A stretch of 64,000 nucleotides of DNA from Corallococcus caeni (GCF_036245865.1 NZ_BTTW01000005.1:434001-498000); one strand, 5' to 3'; shown: positions 1-9,171, counted from the stretch's first letter. Notes: a model not told the origin generated them from the sequence alone. Program-made: numbers and translations.

Positions 1-69
1 CACGGGTTTCACGCTCCCGGAATACATCTGAAGCCATGGAACCCCTGCGCTTGATGACATAGAACGCCG

Positions 70-102
70 GGCCCCTGGCCACGCAGGGTGTGTCCAGGGG
101 CC
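70..102 (+). terminator. Hairpin near left edge, probable terminator of an upstream gene
   Basis: A perfect 9-bp stem (GGCCCCTGG at 70-78 with CCAGGGGCC at 94-102) closes a 15-base loop. No T-tract follows, which is common for hairpins in such GC-rich genomes. It lies between the left edge and the first gene, so it most likely ends a gene lying outside the window; a leader structure of the next gene is the alternative. Confidence 0.5.
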
Positions 103-126
103 ATTCATCCAGCAACGGGAGTCGAC

Positions 127-507
127 ATGAAGAAGACGGGAATGATGTGGGGGTTGTGTGTCGCGATGGGTCTGTCCACCATCGGCTTCGCCGGTGAGAG
201 GTTCAGCGCTTCGGTCTTCATCAACACCACGACCCGCGCATTCAGCGGGAACCTGGGGACGGCCCGCAACGGCTCGGACTTCGTGTCGTACCTGTGGTGT
301 GCTTCCACCGGCTCAGGGGTCGGCTGGTGCCACGCGAAGGATGCCTCCGGCGTCACCGCGAGCTGCGTGACCACCGACGCGGGGATGCTCGAGACGATCC
401 GCTCGCTGAACTCGGATTCGAACCTGCAGGTCCTCTACGACAACACGGGGCTCTGCACGTACATCTACGTCGCCACCGGCTCCCACTTCGAGACCAAGGG
501 CCCCTGA
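127..507 (+). CDS. Small secreted protein of unknown function
   Basis: The 126-residue product starts with a short positive N-terminus and a hydrophobic stretch ending near GFAGE, which reads as a cleavable signal peptide of about 21 residues. The mature part is rich in Ser, Thr and Gly and carries four cysteines (WCASTG, WCHAK, SCVTT, LCTY), enough for two disulfides in the periplasm or outside. The ATG at 127 is chosen because ACGGGAG lies 5 bases upstream. No known domain is recognised. It stands alone, 28 bases before the next gene on the same strand. Confidence 0.75.
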   Translation: MKKTGMMWGLCVAMGLSTIGFAGERFSASVFINTTTRAFSGNLGTARNGSDFVSYLWCASTGSGVGWCHAKDASGVTASCVTTDAGMLETIRSLNSDSNLQVLYDNTGLCTYIYVATGSHFETKGP

Positions 508-535
508 GCGTCCCGCGTTGAAGGCAACCCGCGCC

Positions 536-1069
536 ATGACTCCACTCAGCCGCACGCTCGTCGTGCTCAACCTGATGTTCTTCGGCGCGGGGCTTGCCCT
601 CTTCGTGCAGGGTCAGCGCGCGTCCTCCAGCGCCCGGGAGGTCGAAGCCCGGTTGGAGCGGATGGAGGGGCGCATCAATCAGTTGCTCGCGCAGCGCCAG
701 GGTCCCGCCGTGGCGTTGTCCGGTGCGCCCTCCCCGGCGCCCGCGCTGCCCGCGGACCTGGACGTCCGCGTCGAGCAGGCAGTCACCCGCGCGTTGCAGG
801 CCCACGCCTCCAGCGCCGCGCCCCGGGACACTCCCGCGCCGAGGGAGCCCCCCGCGCCGAACGCGCGGAACGCCGAAGCCTGGGCCCGCGGCAACGAGGT
901 GGTGGACCGGGCGCTCTCCGACCGCCGGTGGGGTGAGGCGCAGGCGCGCGAGCTGGCGGCGTCCGTGCCCCTGCTCACGCAACAGCAGCAACTGGACCTC
1001 CTGCGCCGGCTCAGCGTGGCCATCAACGAGGGCCAGCTGAAGGTGGAGACGCGCGGCCCGCTCTTCTGA
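536..1069 (+). CDS. Single-pass membrane protein with coiled coil, unknown function
   Basis: The 177-residue product has one N-terminal membrane helix (roughly residues 5-25, LVVLNLMFFGAGLALF), then a short heptad-like segment (EVEARLERMEGRINQLLAQ), a Pro/Ala-rich linker and an amphipathic C-terminal region ending with a leucine-rich helix. This fits an anchored envelope protein with a coiled-coil stem. A TTG at 518 could add six residues; the ATG at 536 puts the membrane helix at the usual distance from the N-terminus. No family recognised. Confidence 0.7.
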   Translation: MTPLSRTLVVLNLMFFGAGLALFVQGQRASSSAREVEARLERMEGRINQLLAQRQGPAVALSGAPSPAPALPADLDVRVEQAVTRALQAHASSAAPRDTPAPREPPAPNARNAEAWARGNEVVDRALSDRRWGEAQARELAASVPLLTQQQQLDLLRRLSVAINEGQLKVETRGPLF

Positions 1070-1111
1070 ACGGAAGCGGTGCGGCGATGCGGTGAGAGCC
1101 CCGCCCCGCGT

Positions 1112-2239
1112 TCAGGGAGCGGGCTGCGTGGGCACCTTCAGCTCCCCGGAGATGATGCGGGCCCGGAGCGCGTCCACCGTGCGCAGCGCCTCCGCCTTGC
1201 CGGGGAAGTCCAGCCGCACGGGCGCCAGCCCCACGCCTCCCTCCTTCAAGCCGAGCGAGACGTTCCCGCCCTGGAGGCGCCCCTGGCGCTGCTCGCGGAT
1301 GGCCTCGTACACGACCAGGTCCACGTGCTTCACGACGGCGGACAGCACCGCCTGCGGCGCCAGGTGGGACGGGTCGGAGTCCACGCCAATGACATACACG
1401 GCCTTGCCCGCCTCGCGCGCCTCCTTCACCGCCTGGATGGCGCCCAGGCCGTCCACGCCGGCCGCCGCGAAGACGACGTCCGTGTCCTTGAGCAGCAGGT
1501 CCTGCCCCACCTGCTTGCCCAGGGCGAAGTCCGTGAAGCTGCCGGTGTAGGTGACCACCACCTTGGCGCTCGGGTTCGTCGCGGCCACGCCGGCCCGGAA
1601 GCCCGCCTCGTAGCGCTGCACCAGGGGAATCCTCATCCCGCCTACCATGCCCACCCGGCCCGTCTTCGTGGCCAGTCCGGCCAGGGCGCCCGCGAGGAAG
1701 CAGCCCTCCTCCTCGCGGAACACCACCGTGCGCACGTTGGGCAGCGTGATGACGCGCCCCTGCGCGTCCAGCAGCGGGCTGTCCACCAGCAGGAAGGGCA
1801 GTGACGGGTTGCGCCGGGCCACCGCCTCCACGGCGTTCTCCAGCATGAAGCCCACGCCCATCGCCATGGACACGTGCTGATCCGCGAGCAACTGGAGGTT
1901 CGGCTCGTAGTCCTCCGCCACGCGGCTCTGGAGGACCACCGGCGTGATGCCCAGCGGGGTCAGCTCCTGCGCGCGCGAGGCCAGGTCGGGCCCCAGCGAG
2001 GCCTGCCGCTCGGAGAGGGAGGCCTCCTGGTAGCCGGCCTTCTCGTACTTCTTCCCCGCGGCCCACAGCTCCAGCCCGCGCAGGGCGGAGTCGTTGAAGG
2101 CCTGGTCGCCCCGGCCTCCCAATCCCAGCACCAGTCCGATGGTGGGCGTGGGAGGCGCGGCGGGCGCCTCCTTCTTGCAGCCGGTGGAGGCCGCCAGCAG
2201 ACACAGGACGAAGGAGACGATTCGGCGGTGCGGGCTCAT
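1112..2239 (-). CDS. BMP-family substrate-binding lipoprotein
   Basis: The 375-residue product is an exported lipoprotein with a lipobox ending in Ser-Thr-Gly-Cys near residue 21. It follows the BMP/PnrA (basic membrane protein) pattern: GLVLGLGGRGDQAFNDS near the start, EEGCFLAGALAG in the middle, GMVGGM followed by a GF.AGV helix, and the GVDSDPS motif near residue 285. Family members bind purine nucleosides or similar ligands for ABC importers. No ABC ATPase or permease follows. It is the last gene of a minus-strand run with the decarboxylase and the ion channel (45-base gap). A GTG one codon earlier is an alternative start. Confidence 0.88.
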   Translation of the reverse strand: MSPHRRIVSFVLCLLAASTGCKKEAPAAPPTPTIGLVLGLGGRGDQAFNDSALRGLELWAAGKKYEKAGYQEASLSERQASLGPDLASRAQELTPLGITPVVLQSRVAEDYEPNLQLLADQHVSMAMGVGFMLENAVEAVARRNPSLPFLLVDSPLLDAQGRVITLPNVRTVVFREEEGCFLAGALAGLATKTGRVGMVGGMRIPLVQRYEAGFRAGVAATNPSAKVVVTYTGSFTDFALGKQVGQDLLLKDTDVVFAAAGVDGLGAIQAVKEAREAGKAVYVIGVDSDPSHLAPQAVLSAVVKHVDLVVYEAIREQRQGRLQGGNVSLGLKEGGVGLAPVRLDFPGKAEALRTVDALRARIISGELKVPTQPAP

Positions 2240-2287
2240 CACACCGCCAAATGTATCACGCCCCCCGGGCTGCTTCCGGGCCGGGGC

Positions 2288-3424
2288 TCAGGGGAAGGCC
2301 TGGCCAATCCAGCTGCCCTGGTTGTAGTGCACGTTGGGCTGGGCCATCAGCCCGACGCTGCTCGCGGCCTCGAACAGCACGACGATGTCCGAGCCACCGA
2401 ACTGGAAGTAGGCGAACTCCTCGCCCTTGTGCAGCTTCTTGCCGACCTCCGCGGTCATCACCACGGAGGACACCTGCGCCATGCCGATGGGCAGCACCGC
2501 CACCAGGCCCGTGGGCGTGTCCAGCACCAGCAGGCCGCGCGCCTGCGCGAACTGGTAGCCCGTGCCGTCCTCCGCATCCATCCGGCGCGCCGCGTGGAGC
2601 CGGTGCGTCCCGTCCGCGTCCCGCGCCGCCACGACGTCCAGGTACACCTGCCCGTGAATCACGCGCGACTCCAGCACCCGGCCGGGCAGCGGCACATGCA
2701 GGCGGTGGTAGTCCGTCGTGTTGAGGAAGCTGTGCATGAAGACGCCACCCCGGAACCGCTCGCGGTAGGGGCTGCCCTCCAGCAGCTCCATGACGGACCA
2801 GGTGAGGTTCTTCACCGTGATGGTGGACTTCTCGTTGATCTGCCACCAGCCCACGAAGGTGGAGTCCGCCGGAGAGACAATCACCCGGTCATCCCCGATG
2901 GACGCGATGGGCCGCATGCCCGGCTTGTAGTTGCGGGCGAAGAACTGGTTGAAGGTCTTCCAGCCGCTGGGGGCCTGCATGTACTCGGACATGTTGTAGG
3001 CCGGGGCGTCATAGAACGTGCGCAGCGACTCCGGCGTGAGCGACTCCGGCGTGTCCAGGAAGCGCCCCCACGCGTCGGCGTACGCCACCATCCACCGGGA
3101 GAGCTCCGTCAGCTCCGGCGCCCGCTGGCTCGGGACGATGTGGTTCTGGAGCTCGCGCACCGGCTTCTGGTCCAGGAAGAAGTAGAACTCGCAGATGTGA
3201 TTGTAGATGTGCCGGCCGTTGGACGTTTCGGAGGGCACCCACTCCAGCAGGCCGCTCATCCACTGGAGGTAGCCGTCCAGGTTCTCGATGTGGCGGATGG
3301 CGGGGATGTCGTAGCGCCGGGCGTCCTGGATGGCCTGGGTGAAGCGGCCCTCCCAACCGTTCCGGGCGATGAGCTGCTTCAACTCCTGGACGACGGGCTG
3401 CAAGGGCTTGTCATGGGGGTGCAT
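2288..3424 (-). CDS. Phosphatidylserine decarboxylase-like enzyme
   Basis: The 378-residue protein has a helical N-terminal domain resembling the PSDC domain found in front of some decarboxylases, followed by the phosphatidylserine decarboxylase fold. The family's DYHR..HVPLPG motif holds the catalytic histidine region, and the sequence FQFGGSDIVVLFE near the C-terminus matches the autocleavage motif (L/F)GS(T/S), so Ser345 is the expected source of the pyruvoyl group. There is no N-terminal membrane anchor, unlike canonical Psd, and the substrate may be a different phospholipid or amino acid. It begins 10 bases after the ion-channel gene stop (GGAGAG ribosome site), so the two are co-transcribed. 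Confidence 0.85.
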   Translation of the reverse strand: MHPHDKPLQPVVQELKQLIARNGWEGRFTQAIQDARRYDIPAIRHIENLDGYLQWMSGLLEWVPSETSNGRHIYNHICEFYFFLDQKPVRELQNHIVPSQRAPELTELSRWMVAYADAWGRFLDTPESLTPESLRTFYDAPAYNMSEYMQAPSGWKTFNQFFARNYKPGMRPIASIGDDRVIVSPADSTFVGWWQINEKSTITVKNLTWSVMELLEGSPYRERFRGGVFMHSFLNTTDYHRLHVPLPGRVLESRVIHGQVYLDVVAARDADGTHRLHAARRMDAEDGTGYQFAQARGLLVLDTPTGLVAVLPIGMAQVSSVVMTAEVGKKLHKGEEFAYFQFGGSDIVVLFEAASSVGLMAQPNVHYNQGSWIGQAFP

Positions 3425-3434
3425 GGGCTCTCCT

Positions 3435-4538
3435 TCAGGAATACAGCGCGTAGACCGACGCCCCCGCCAGGAGCAGCGCGGGAGGAATGGAATACAGACA
3501 GACGCGGTCCAGGGTCCGGGTGAACCGCAGGCCGCGGGCCTCGTGCTCCGTGCCCTGGGTGCGCTTGAGCACCTGGTGCACGCAGAGGCTCTCCGCCACG
3601 ATGAGGAACAGCACCGCCTGGCCCCCGAACATGAAGTAGTCCATCACGCACAGGTAGGCGATGCGCGGCAGCACGGTGCAGGCGATGTAGTTGTGCGCGA
3701 TGACCGCCAGCAGCGCGGTGATGCAGATGCCGCTGCGCTCCCCCAGGCTCTCCGGGTCCAGGAAGAACACGACGCAGGGGGCCAGCACGAGCAGCAGCAG
3801 GACCAGGATGAGCTTGAAGACGTAGTACTGGGGACGCCGCTCGACGTGGAGGGTGATGTTGAAGCGCGAGTAGCCGACGTCGTCGAAGAAGGTGTAGCGG
3901 TGCGTCTCGGTCCCGACGCGGACGCCGTGGAGCTCCCACTCCGACGGGCCGCTGGAGGCGAGCTCCAGGACGTCGTCGCCATGAAGCGGCGCGCTGCACT
4001 CCGCCAGCGACTCCGCCCCCTGGAGCGGCGCCCCCACGCGCTCATGGACCAGGACCAGCTCCTCCCGGGCGTGCTGGAAGTCCTCGATGAGGATGGGCAG
4101 GTCCTGTTCGTCGAAGGGGAACCTGCGCAGGTCCAGCTTGCTGGCGAGCGTGACCCGGTAGCGGTTCACCGTCTGCACGACGCCGGGCGCCACCAGCTGA
4201 TAGCTGTCCTCTTCCAACTGCTTGGACACGCTCCTGGCGTTGATGATCTCCAGGTTCGGGCGCCACGCGGGAGGCGCGTCCAGGTTGCCGAGCGGCGCGT
4301 CGGCGAGCGTGGGGTCGTACCAGCGCAGCCGCATGTAGAAGTCCGCGTCGAAGGTCTCGTTGACGTCGTCCACGGTGCTCAAGCCGGACAGCGCGAAGCT
4401 CACGTAGACCTTGCGCGGCCCGGCCCCTGGCGGCGCCTCCACCGCGCCCGCCCGGGGGGACAGGAGCAGGCCCAGACAGAGCAACATTCCCCAGAGCCGG
4501 TGGGCTGCCTCCACCGACCCGCTGCGGCATGCGTGCAT
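3435..4538 (-). CDS. Prokaryotic pentameric ligand-gated ion channel (Cys-loop superfamily)
   Basis: The 367-residue product has a signal peptide (WGMLLCLGLLLSPRAGA), an extracellular beta-sandwich with the family landmarks FDADFYMRLRWYDP, WRPNLEIINA and FPFDEQDLPI, and a C-terminal four-helix pore domain starting near residue 235. M1 carries the conserved proline (LAPCVVFF), M2 is about residues 266-288 (ICITALLAVIAHN), followed by LPRIAYLCVMDY and M3; M4 is at the very end. There is no Cys-loop disulfide, as in GLIC and ELIC. The ATG at 4538 is preferred to a 50-residue longer form starting at 4688, which would run into the divergent amidase start. It is first gene of the channel-decarboxylase-BMP run. 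Confidence 0.88.
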   Translation of the reverse strand: MHACRSGSVEAAHRLWGMLLCLGLLLSPRAGAVEAPPGAGPRKVYVSFALSGLSTVDDVNETFDADFYMRLRWYDPTLADAPLGNLDAPPAWRPNLEIINARSVSKQLEEDSYQLVAPGVVQTVNRYRVTLASKLDLRRFPFDEQDLPILIEDFQHAREELVLVHERVGAPLQGAESLAECSAPLHGDDVLELASSGPSEWELHGVRVGTETHRYTFFDDVGYSRFNITLHVERRPQYYVFKLILVLLLLVLAPCVVFFLDPESLGERSGICITALLAVIAHNYIACTVLPRIAYLCVMDYFMFGGQAVLFLIVAESLCVHQVLKRTQGTEHEARGLRFTRTLDRVCLYSIPPALLLAGASVYALYS

Positions 4539-4686
4539 GCTCCCGGTGGGTGCATGCGATATGCCGCCTTCAGGACAGACCGCCTGCGCGGTCCCTCGCC
4601 CCTGCCTGCGCGGACGGCGGCCCGGGGGCGCGTTCCCGTGGGACGCGGGCTGCGTCCCCGCGCGACGCGGCGATACGCTGTCCGCC

Positions 4687-6363
4687 ATGACCTACCAACG
4701 CGCCCCGGTGAAGGCTCCGCGACTCTCTGGCATGGCCCTCAAGGCCATGGTGAACACGCTGGAGCGGGGCGGCATGGGCCCGGCGCTGCTGGAGAAGTTG
4801 ATGCGGGACAGCGGCATCGAGCAGTGGCGCGAGCTGTCCGCGGGCGACGCCCCGCCCATCCAGTACCCGCTGCCCCCGGGCGCTCCAGCCACTGAAACAC
4901 AGACACCCGTGGAGCAGGCCGCGCGCGCCGCCGCCGCGTCGCCCGTGGAGTCGAAGCGGGAGACGGTGGCGGCGTTCGCTCGCGCCTACCGGGACGGGGG
5001 CACCGACCCGGTGGCCGTGACGAGGAAGGCCCACGAAGCCATTGAACGGCTGGACGGCGGCGCGGACCGCCTGGGCCTCTTCATCGCTCGCAAGCCGGAG
5101 GAGGTGCTGCGGGCGGCGGAGGCGTCCGCGGAGCGGCTGCGCGCGGGCGTGCCCTTGAGCGTGCTCGACGGCGTGCCGGTCGTCATCAAGGACGAGCTGG
5201 ACCTGGCGGGCTTCCCCACGACGCTGGGCACCACGTTCCGCACCGAGCCGGCCCGGACCGACTCCACCGTCGCCGCGCGCCTCAAGGCCGCGGGCGCCGT
5301 CATCCTGGGCAAGGCCAACATGCATGAGATTGGCATCAACCCCATCGGGTTGAACCCGCACCACGGCGCCGCGCGCAACCCGTGGAACCGGGGCCACATC
5401 ACCGGCGGCAGCTCCAGCGGCTCCGGCGCCGTGGTGGCGGCGGGCCTGTGTCCGGCGAGCATCGGCGCGGACGGCGGCGGCTCCATCCGCATCCCCGCCG
5501 CGCTGTGCGGACTCGTCGGGCTCAAGGCCACCTGGGGCCGCATCCCGGAGACGGGCGTGCCGCCGCTGTGCTGGAACGTGGCGCACGTGGGCCCCCTGGG
5601 CCTCACCGTCGATGACGTCGCGGCGGTGTATGCGATTGTCGCGGGGACGGACGGGCACGACGTCGCCTCCCGGCAGCAGCCCCCGCACCACCTGTCCGGC
5701 TACGAGGACGGGGCGCTGAAGGGCGTCCGGCTGGGCCTCTGCACGCCATACTTCGAGGACGCGGAGCCGGACGTGGTGGCGCGCTGCCGCGAGGCCGTAC
5801 GCGCCCTCACCGACGCGGGCGCCACGGTGGTGGAGCTTCCCGCGCCGGACCTGAACACCATCCTCTGGACGCACAGCTGCATCATCCTGAGCGAGATGGC
5901 GGAGGCGATGCTGCCGCAGGTGAAGGCCCGCGCGTCGGTGTTCGGGCTCGACTCGCGCACCAACCTGGCGCTGGGGCGTCACTTCCGGGCCACGGACCTC
6001 ATCCATGCGCTGCGGCACCGGCACCGGCTGACGCGCGAGCTGCTGTCGCTCATGGCCGGCGTGGACGTCATCGTCACGCCGACGACGGCCAGCACCGCCC
6101 CGGCCATCCCCGAAGCGGCGCTCCCGGCGGGCGAGTCCAACCTGCCGGTGGTGGACGCGCTGATGCGCTTCATCCGCCTGGCGAACCTCACCGGCTGCCC
6201 TGCCCTCTCCGTCCCCGCGGGCTTCGACCGCGCGGGCCTGCCCGTGGGCGTGCACCTCATGGGGCGACCCTACGAAGAGCACCTGCTGCTGCGCCTGGGG
6301 CGCGTGGTGGAGCGCGCGACGGAGCGCCGCACGCCGGGCATCCACGTCAACCTTCTGCCCTAA
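4687..6363 (+). CDS. Amidase (amidase signature family)
   Basis: The 558-residue protein carries the full Ser-cisSer-Lys triad of the amidase signature family: Lys168 in PVVIKDE, the GGSSSGSG loop at residues 240-247, and the nucleophile Ser266 in GADGGGSIRIPA. An extra N-terminal segment of about 100 residues is helical and not part of the catalytic fold. The family hydrolyses amide bonds of varied substrates; GatA of the tRNA amidotransferase is a relative, but the missing gatB/gatC neighbours and the long N-terminus argue for a stand-alone cytoplasmic hydrolase. It is divergent from the ion-channel gene with a 148-base shared promoter region. Confidence 0.9.
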   Translation: MTYQRAPVKAPRLSGMALKAMVNTLERGGMGPALLEKLMRDSGIEQWRELSAGDAPPIQYPLPPGAPATETQTPVEQAARAAAASPVESKRETVAAFARAYRDGGTDPVAVTRKAHEAIERLDGGADRLGLFIARKPEEVLRAAEASAERLRAGVPLSVLDGVPVVIKDELDLAGFPTTLGTTFRTEPARTDSTVAARLKAAGAVILGKANMHEIGINPIGLNPHHGAARNPWNRGHITGGSSSGSGAVVAAGLCPASIGADGGGSIRIPAALCGLVGLKATWGRIPETGVPPLCWNVAHVGPLGLTVDDVAAVYAIVAGTDGHDVASRQQPPHHLSGYEDGALKGVRLGLCTPYFEDAEPDVVARCREAVRALTDAGATVVELPAPDLNTILWTHSCIILSEMAEAMLPQVKARASVFGLDSRTNLALGRHFRATDLIHALRHRHRLTRELLSLMAGVDVIVTPTTASTAPAIPEAALPAGESNLPVVDALMRFIRLANLTGCPALSVPAGFDRAGLPVGVHLMGRPYEEHLLLRLGRVVERATERRTPGIHVNLLP

Positions 6364-6430
6364 GGGGCACAACTCCTCCTCCCGGTTCCCGATAACCCTT
6401 CTCGAACCACGAACACGGAAGGCCCGGGAC

Positions 6431-7537
6431 ATGTCCATCGACGGAGTGGGAAGAGGCGGAGTCCGGCCAGTGACTCCGCAGCCGCCGGAGGGCCCCTCCG
6501 CGCCCGTCGCGAAGAACACGCTCGCGCGTCCGCTGGCGACGAAGGACGTCTTCGAGGCGAAGGGCGCGCAGTCCTCCAGCCCGGGCAACGCGAACCTCCC
6601 GCCCATCCAGTCCAACACGGGCACGGTCCAGGCCGGCACGGTGCGACTGGATGACGCGACGAAGGTGGCGCGCGGCGCGCTGAAGCTCGACGCGAGCGCC
6701 GACCCGAAGACGTACGACGGCATGTACCTGGGCTCGGACGGCTACGCCTATCCGCCGGAGAAGTTCTCCATTTCGGAGGTGCCGCCGTTCAAGCCGGAGA
6801 AGCCCATCGCGTCCCCGACGCCGACGACGTACCACGTCAACGGCATCCTCACGCAGCCGCAGGGCGACGGGAACGCCACGGGCGAGGCCCAGAAGCTGGC
6901 GAACGAGACGGGCACCAACGTGGTGCCCATCTACAACGCGACGGAGGGGCTGCCCGCGGACGTGGCGCAGACGGGCCTGGACCGGCTGGGCATGGGTGAC
7001 AACAAGGCGGCCCAGACGCTCGCGGACGCCATCTACAACGACCTGAAGGCCGGCAAGAAGGTCAACGTCACGGGCTACAGCCAGGGCGGCGCCATCGTGT
7101 CGAGCGCGCTGCGCGAGGTGGACCACCGCATCAAGGACGACCTGGGCGGCTTCTGGGGCAACCTGCCTGTCCTGGGCGACGGCAACCGCGACAAGCGCGA
7201 GGCGATGCTCGGGAACATCAACGTCACGACCTTCGCGGGCGCGGGCAAGACGTTCCCGGACGGGCCGAAGTACAACTTCTACGTCAACAAGCAGGACCCC
7301 GTGCCGACGTGGCTGGGAACGCACGCGTTCAACCCGGTGACGGACATCGTGAGCGGCATCGTGTCCGGCCTCTTCCCCGGCATCGGCATCCTCAACGGCG
7401 GCCCGTCCACCCAGTACCCCAAGGGCGCGGCCATCCACACCTTCGACTCCCCCGGGGCGAACGGGGACGTCTTCGCGGTGGATGGCAAGCACGGCATCGA
7501 CACGTACCTGGGCAACATCCAGGACGCGGTGCGCTGA
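6431..7537 (+). CDS. Alpha/beta hydrolase-like protein of unknown substrate
   Basis: The 368-residue product starts with a low-complexity Pro/Ala/Ser-rich region of about 90 residues without a signal peptide, then a domain containing TYHVNGIL (beta strand and oxyanion region), and the nucleophile elbow GYSQGG with Ser217. A later NKQDPVP and the C-terminal IHTFDSPG could supply the Asp and His, but this assignment is inference. Similar lipase-like domains occur in secreted myxobacterial proteins. It is a single gene, convergent with the SET gene that ends 10 bases away. Confidence 0.7.
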   Translation: MSIDGVGRGGVRPVTPQPPEGPSAPVAKNTLARPLATKDVFEAKGAQSSSPGNANLPPIQSNTGTVQAGTVRLDDATKVARGALKLDASADPKTYDGMYLGSDGYAYPPEKFSISEVPPFKPEKPIASPTPTTYHVNGILTQPQGDGNATGEAQKLANETGTNVVPIYNATEGLPADVAQTGLDRLGMGDNKAAQTLADAIYNDLKAGKKVNVTGYSQGGAIVSSALREVDHRIKDDLGGFWGNLPVLGDGNRDKREAMLGNINVTTFAGAGKTFPDGPKYNFYVNKQDPVPTWLGTHAFNPVTDIVSGIVSGLFPGIGILNGGPSTQYPKGAAIHTFDSPGANGDVFAVDGKHGIDTYLGNIQDAVR

Positions 7538-7547
7538 GGGCCGCGGA

Positions 7548-7958
7548 TCAGCGCGCGTCGAACCAGGTGATGCCGTAGTCCAGACACAGCTCCTCGCCGG
7601 GCTGGATGTCTCTCAGCGCCACGGCGGCGCCGGTGTCCGGCACCGGCCCGTCGATGAGCTCCACGTTGGGCGTCTTGGAGTGGTTGTAGAGCGCCAGCAT
7701 GCCCCACGCGTACGCCTTCTCCCGGCCGGGCTCCGTGCCCCAGGTGAAGACGTGGTGGTGCGCCTGGCAGTCGCGGTGATCCACCGGCTTCAGGTCGCTC
7801 GCGGGGAAGCGGCTGATGGGCGCCCACTCCACCAGCGTCCCCTTCGGCAGGAACCGGCGCGCGAAGACGCCCCGTCCCTTTCCAGGAACGAGGCGCCATT
7901 CGACGTTGGGATGAAACTGGTTCTCGGAGATGAGGCGATCGAGTTCGGGATTGTTCAT
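7548..7958 (-). CDS. SET domain protein (putative protein lysine methyltransferase)
   Basis: The 136-residue protein is almost only a SET domain. It shows the three family motifs: GKGRGVFA (S-adenosylmethionine pocket) near residue 27, the NHS..PN motif (ALYNHSKTPNVEL) and the closing GEELCLDYG with the active-site tyrosine. Post-SET cysteines are missing, as in most bacterial SET proteins. The ATG at 7958 is chosen over one 15 codons upstream because GGGAGGG precedes it by 7 bases. The likely role is methylation of a cellular protein; the target cannot be read from the context. Confidence 0.85.
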   Translation of the reverse strand: MNNPELDRLISENQFHPNVEWRLVPGKGRGVFARRFLPKGTLVEWAPISRFPASDLKPVDHRDCQAHHHVFTWGTEPGREKAYAWGMLALYNHSKTPNVELIDGPVPDTGAAVALRDIQPGEELCLDYGITWFDAR

Positions 7959-8012
7959 GGAGAGACCCTCCCGGAGGGAGGGTGCCTGCCCGAACTTAAG
8001 CACGTCCCTGAA

Positions 8013-8414
8013 TCAAGGGGAGGCGGGCGCCTGCTCCACGTCCCGGACGCGGTTGGGACGGCGCTCGGGGACGGGGGCGATGCCGCCCAGCCACACCCAG
8101 TCCACGCCATTCCACAGCTGCTCACACCAGCGCAGCTCCGTGGCCAGCTCCCGCGCCTTGGCCCCGTGGGGGACGAGCGCCCAGCCCAGCCGGGACTGCT
8201 TGCACTCGCCGCTCTTGAACTTCAGCAACCGGCGGTGCGTCTGGGCCTCCGCCCGCTCCGCGTCCCAGAGCGCCTGGTTCTTCAGGCCATCGCCCTGGGC
8301 ATCCACCCCGTTCCACTCACACCAGGCCAGCACGTCCTTCATTCGGACCAGCTTCGTTCCCCGGGAGAGTTCCGTCACGGCCGCGACGAGAAGGTCGGGG
8401 GTGATGACACGCAT
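8013..8414 (-). CDS. Conserved hypothetical protein
   Basis: A 133-residue soluble protein with many Trp (WCEWNG, WVWLGG) and basic residues; no signal peptide, membrane segment or known motif. The ATG at 8414 has CGGAGG about 9 bases upstream. The N-terminal part (DLLVAAVTELSRGTKLVRMKDVLAW) looks helical and could be a small winged helix, but this is weak. It lies upstream of the SET gene on the same strand, 54 bases apart. Confidence 0.65.
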   Translation of the reverse strand: MRVITPDLLVAAVTELSRGTKLVRMKDVLAWCEWNGVDAQGDGLKNQALWDAERAEAQTHRRLLKFKSGECKQSRLGWALVPHGAKARELATELRWCEQLWNGVDWVWLGGIAPVPERRPNRVRDVEQAPASP

Positions 8415-8549
8415 GGGTTGAGGCCTCCGGTACAGAGCGGCGAAGGACACCAACCTACAGCGTAGGAAATGGCGGAGGGCCTTATCTCCGCCATGCGTTT
8501 GTCATGGTTCTGTCATGACGTCCGGCCATGACGCAGGCGGGCAACGCGC

Positions 8550-9083
8550 TCAGGGCTTCTTCGCGGGCGGCTGCGCTGGGGCGGGCGGTGTGGCTGGCTT
8601 TGCCTTCGAGTACGTGGCGATGCGGTTCGTCACCTCGCCCATCAAGTCATTGGGGATGGGGACGGAGAGGTTGTACTGGGCAATCTTCCAGCCGGCCGCG
8701 TCCTTCACCAGCACGCCGCTGCCGCGCGCGGGGCCCAGGTTGGGCGTGTCCAGCGCCTCGTCGAACCAGGCCACCTGTCCATCCTTGGACAGGAACACGT
8801 TGCGGGACACCGACTTGAACGACCACGCCTTGCCCTTGGTGAAGAAGGGCTTCGCCCACGCGCGGAACTGATCCACGGTCCAGCGCTCCTGGCCGTCCGT
8901 GCCCATGAAGACCGCGTCCGGCGTGAAGAAGGAGAAGTAGCGCGGCTCGTTCGCGACGGCCGCCGCGCGGTGCCAGTCGTCCAGCACCGTGGCCACCGCC
9001 ACCTTCGGATCGGCCGGGGCCTGGGCCGGCGCCGCGACGGGGTTGGCGCCAAGCGCCAGCAACAACCAGGAGACGGATGCCAT
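8550..9083 (-). CDS. Secreted NTF2-like (SnoaL-like) protein
   Basis: The 177-residue product has a signal peptide (VSWLLLALGANPVAA) and a cystatin/NTF2-like domain: a helix with VLDDWHRAAAVANEPRYFSFF, then FTPDAVFMGTDGQERW, the W-containing strand W.FKSVSRNVFLSKDGQVAWF and a final GWKIAQYNLSV strand. Such domains bind small ligands or act as isomerases; no catalytic residue can be assigned. The C-terminus is Pro/Lys-rich. It is divergent from the hydrolase gene, 88 bases away. Confidence 0.75.
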   Translation of the reverse strand: MASVSWLLLALGANPVAAPAQAPADPKVAVATVLDDWHRAAAVANEPRYFSFFTPDAVFMGTDGQERWTVDQFRAWAKPFFTKGKAWSFKSVSRNVFLSKDGQVAWFDEALDTPNLGPARGSGVLVKDAAGWKIAQYNLSVPIPNDLMGEVTNRIATYSKAKPATPPAPAQPPAKKP

Positions 9084-9171
9084 CGGGTTCACCTCGACGC
9101 AAACGGGGTTCGCGGTATGAAGCGGCAGGCGTGCCTTCAGGTCAAGGCACGCGACACAAGGCGGTGGTGGC

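Noticed and set aside
4538..4688. Longer start of the ion-channel protein
   Set aside because: The 50 extra residues are Arg/Gly-rich, come before the signal peptide and overlap the divergent amidase start.
4570..6723. 717-residue minus-strand open frame
   Set aside because: Antisense to the amidase, which has an intact catalytic triad.
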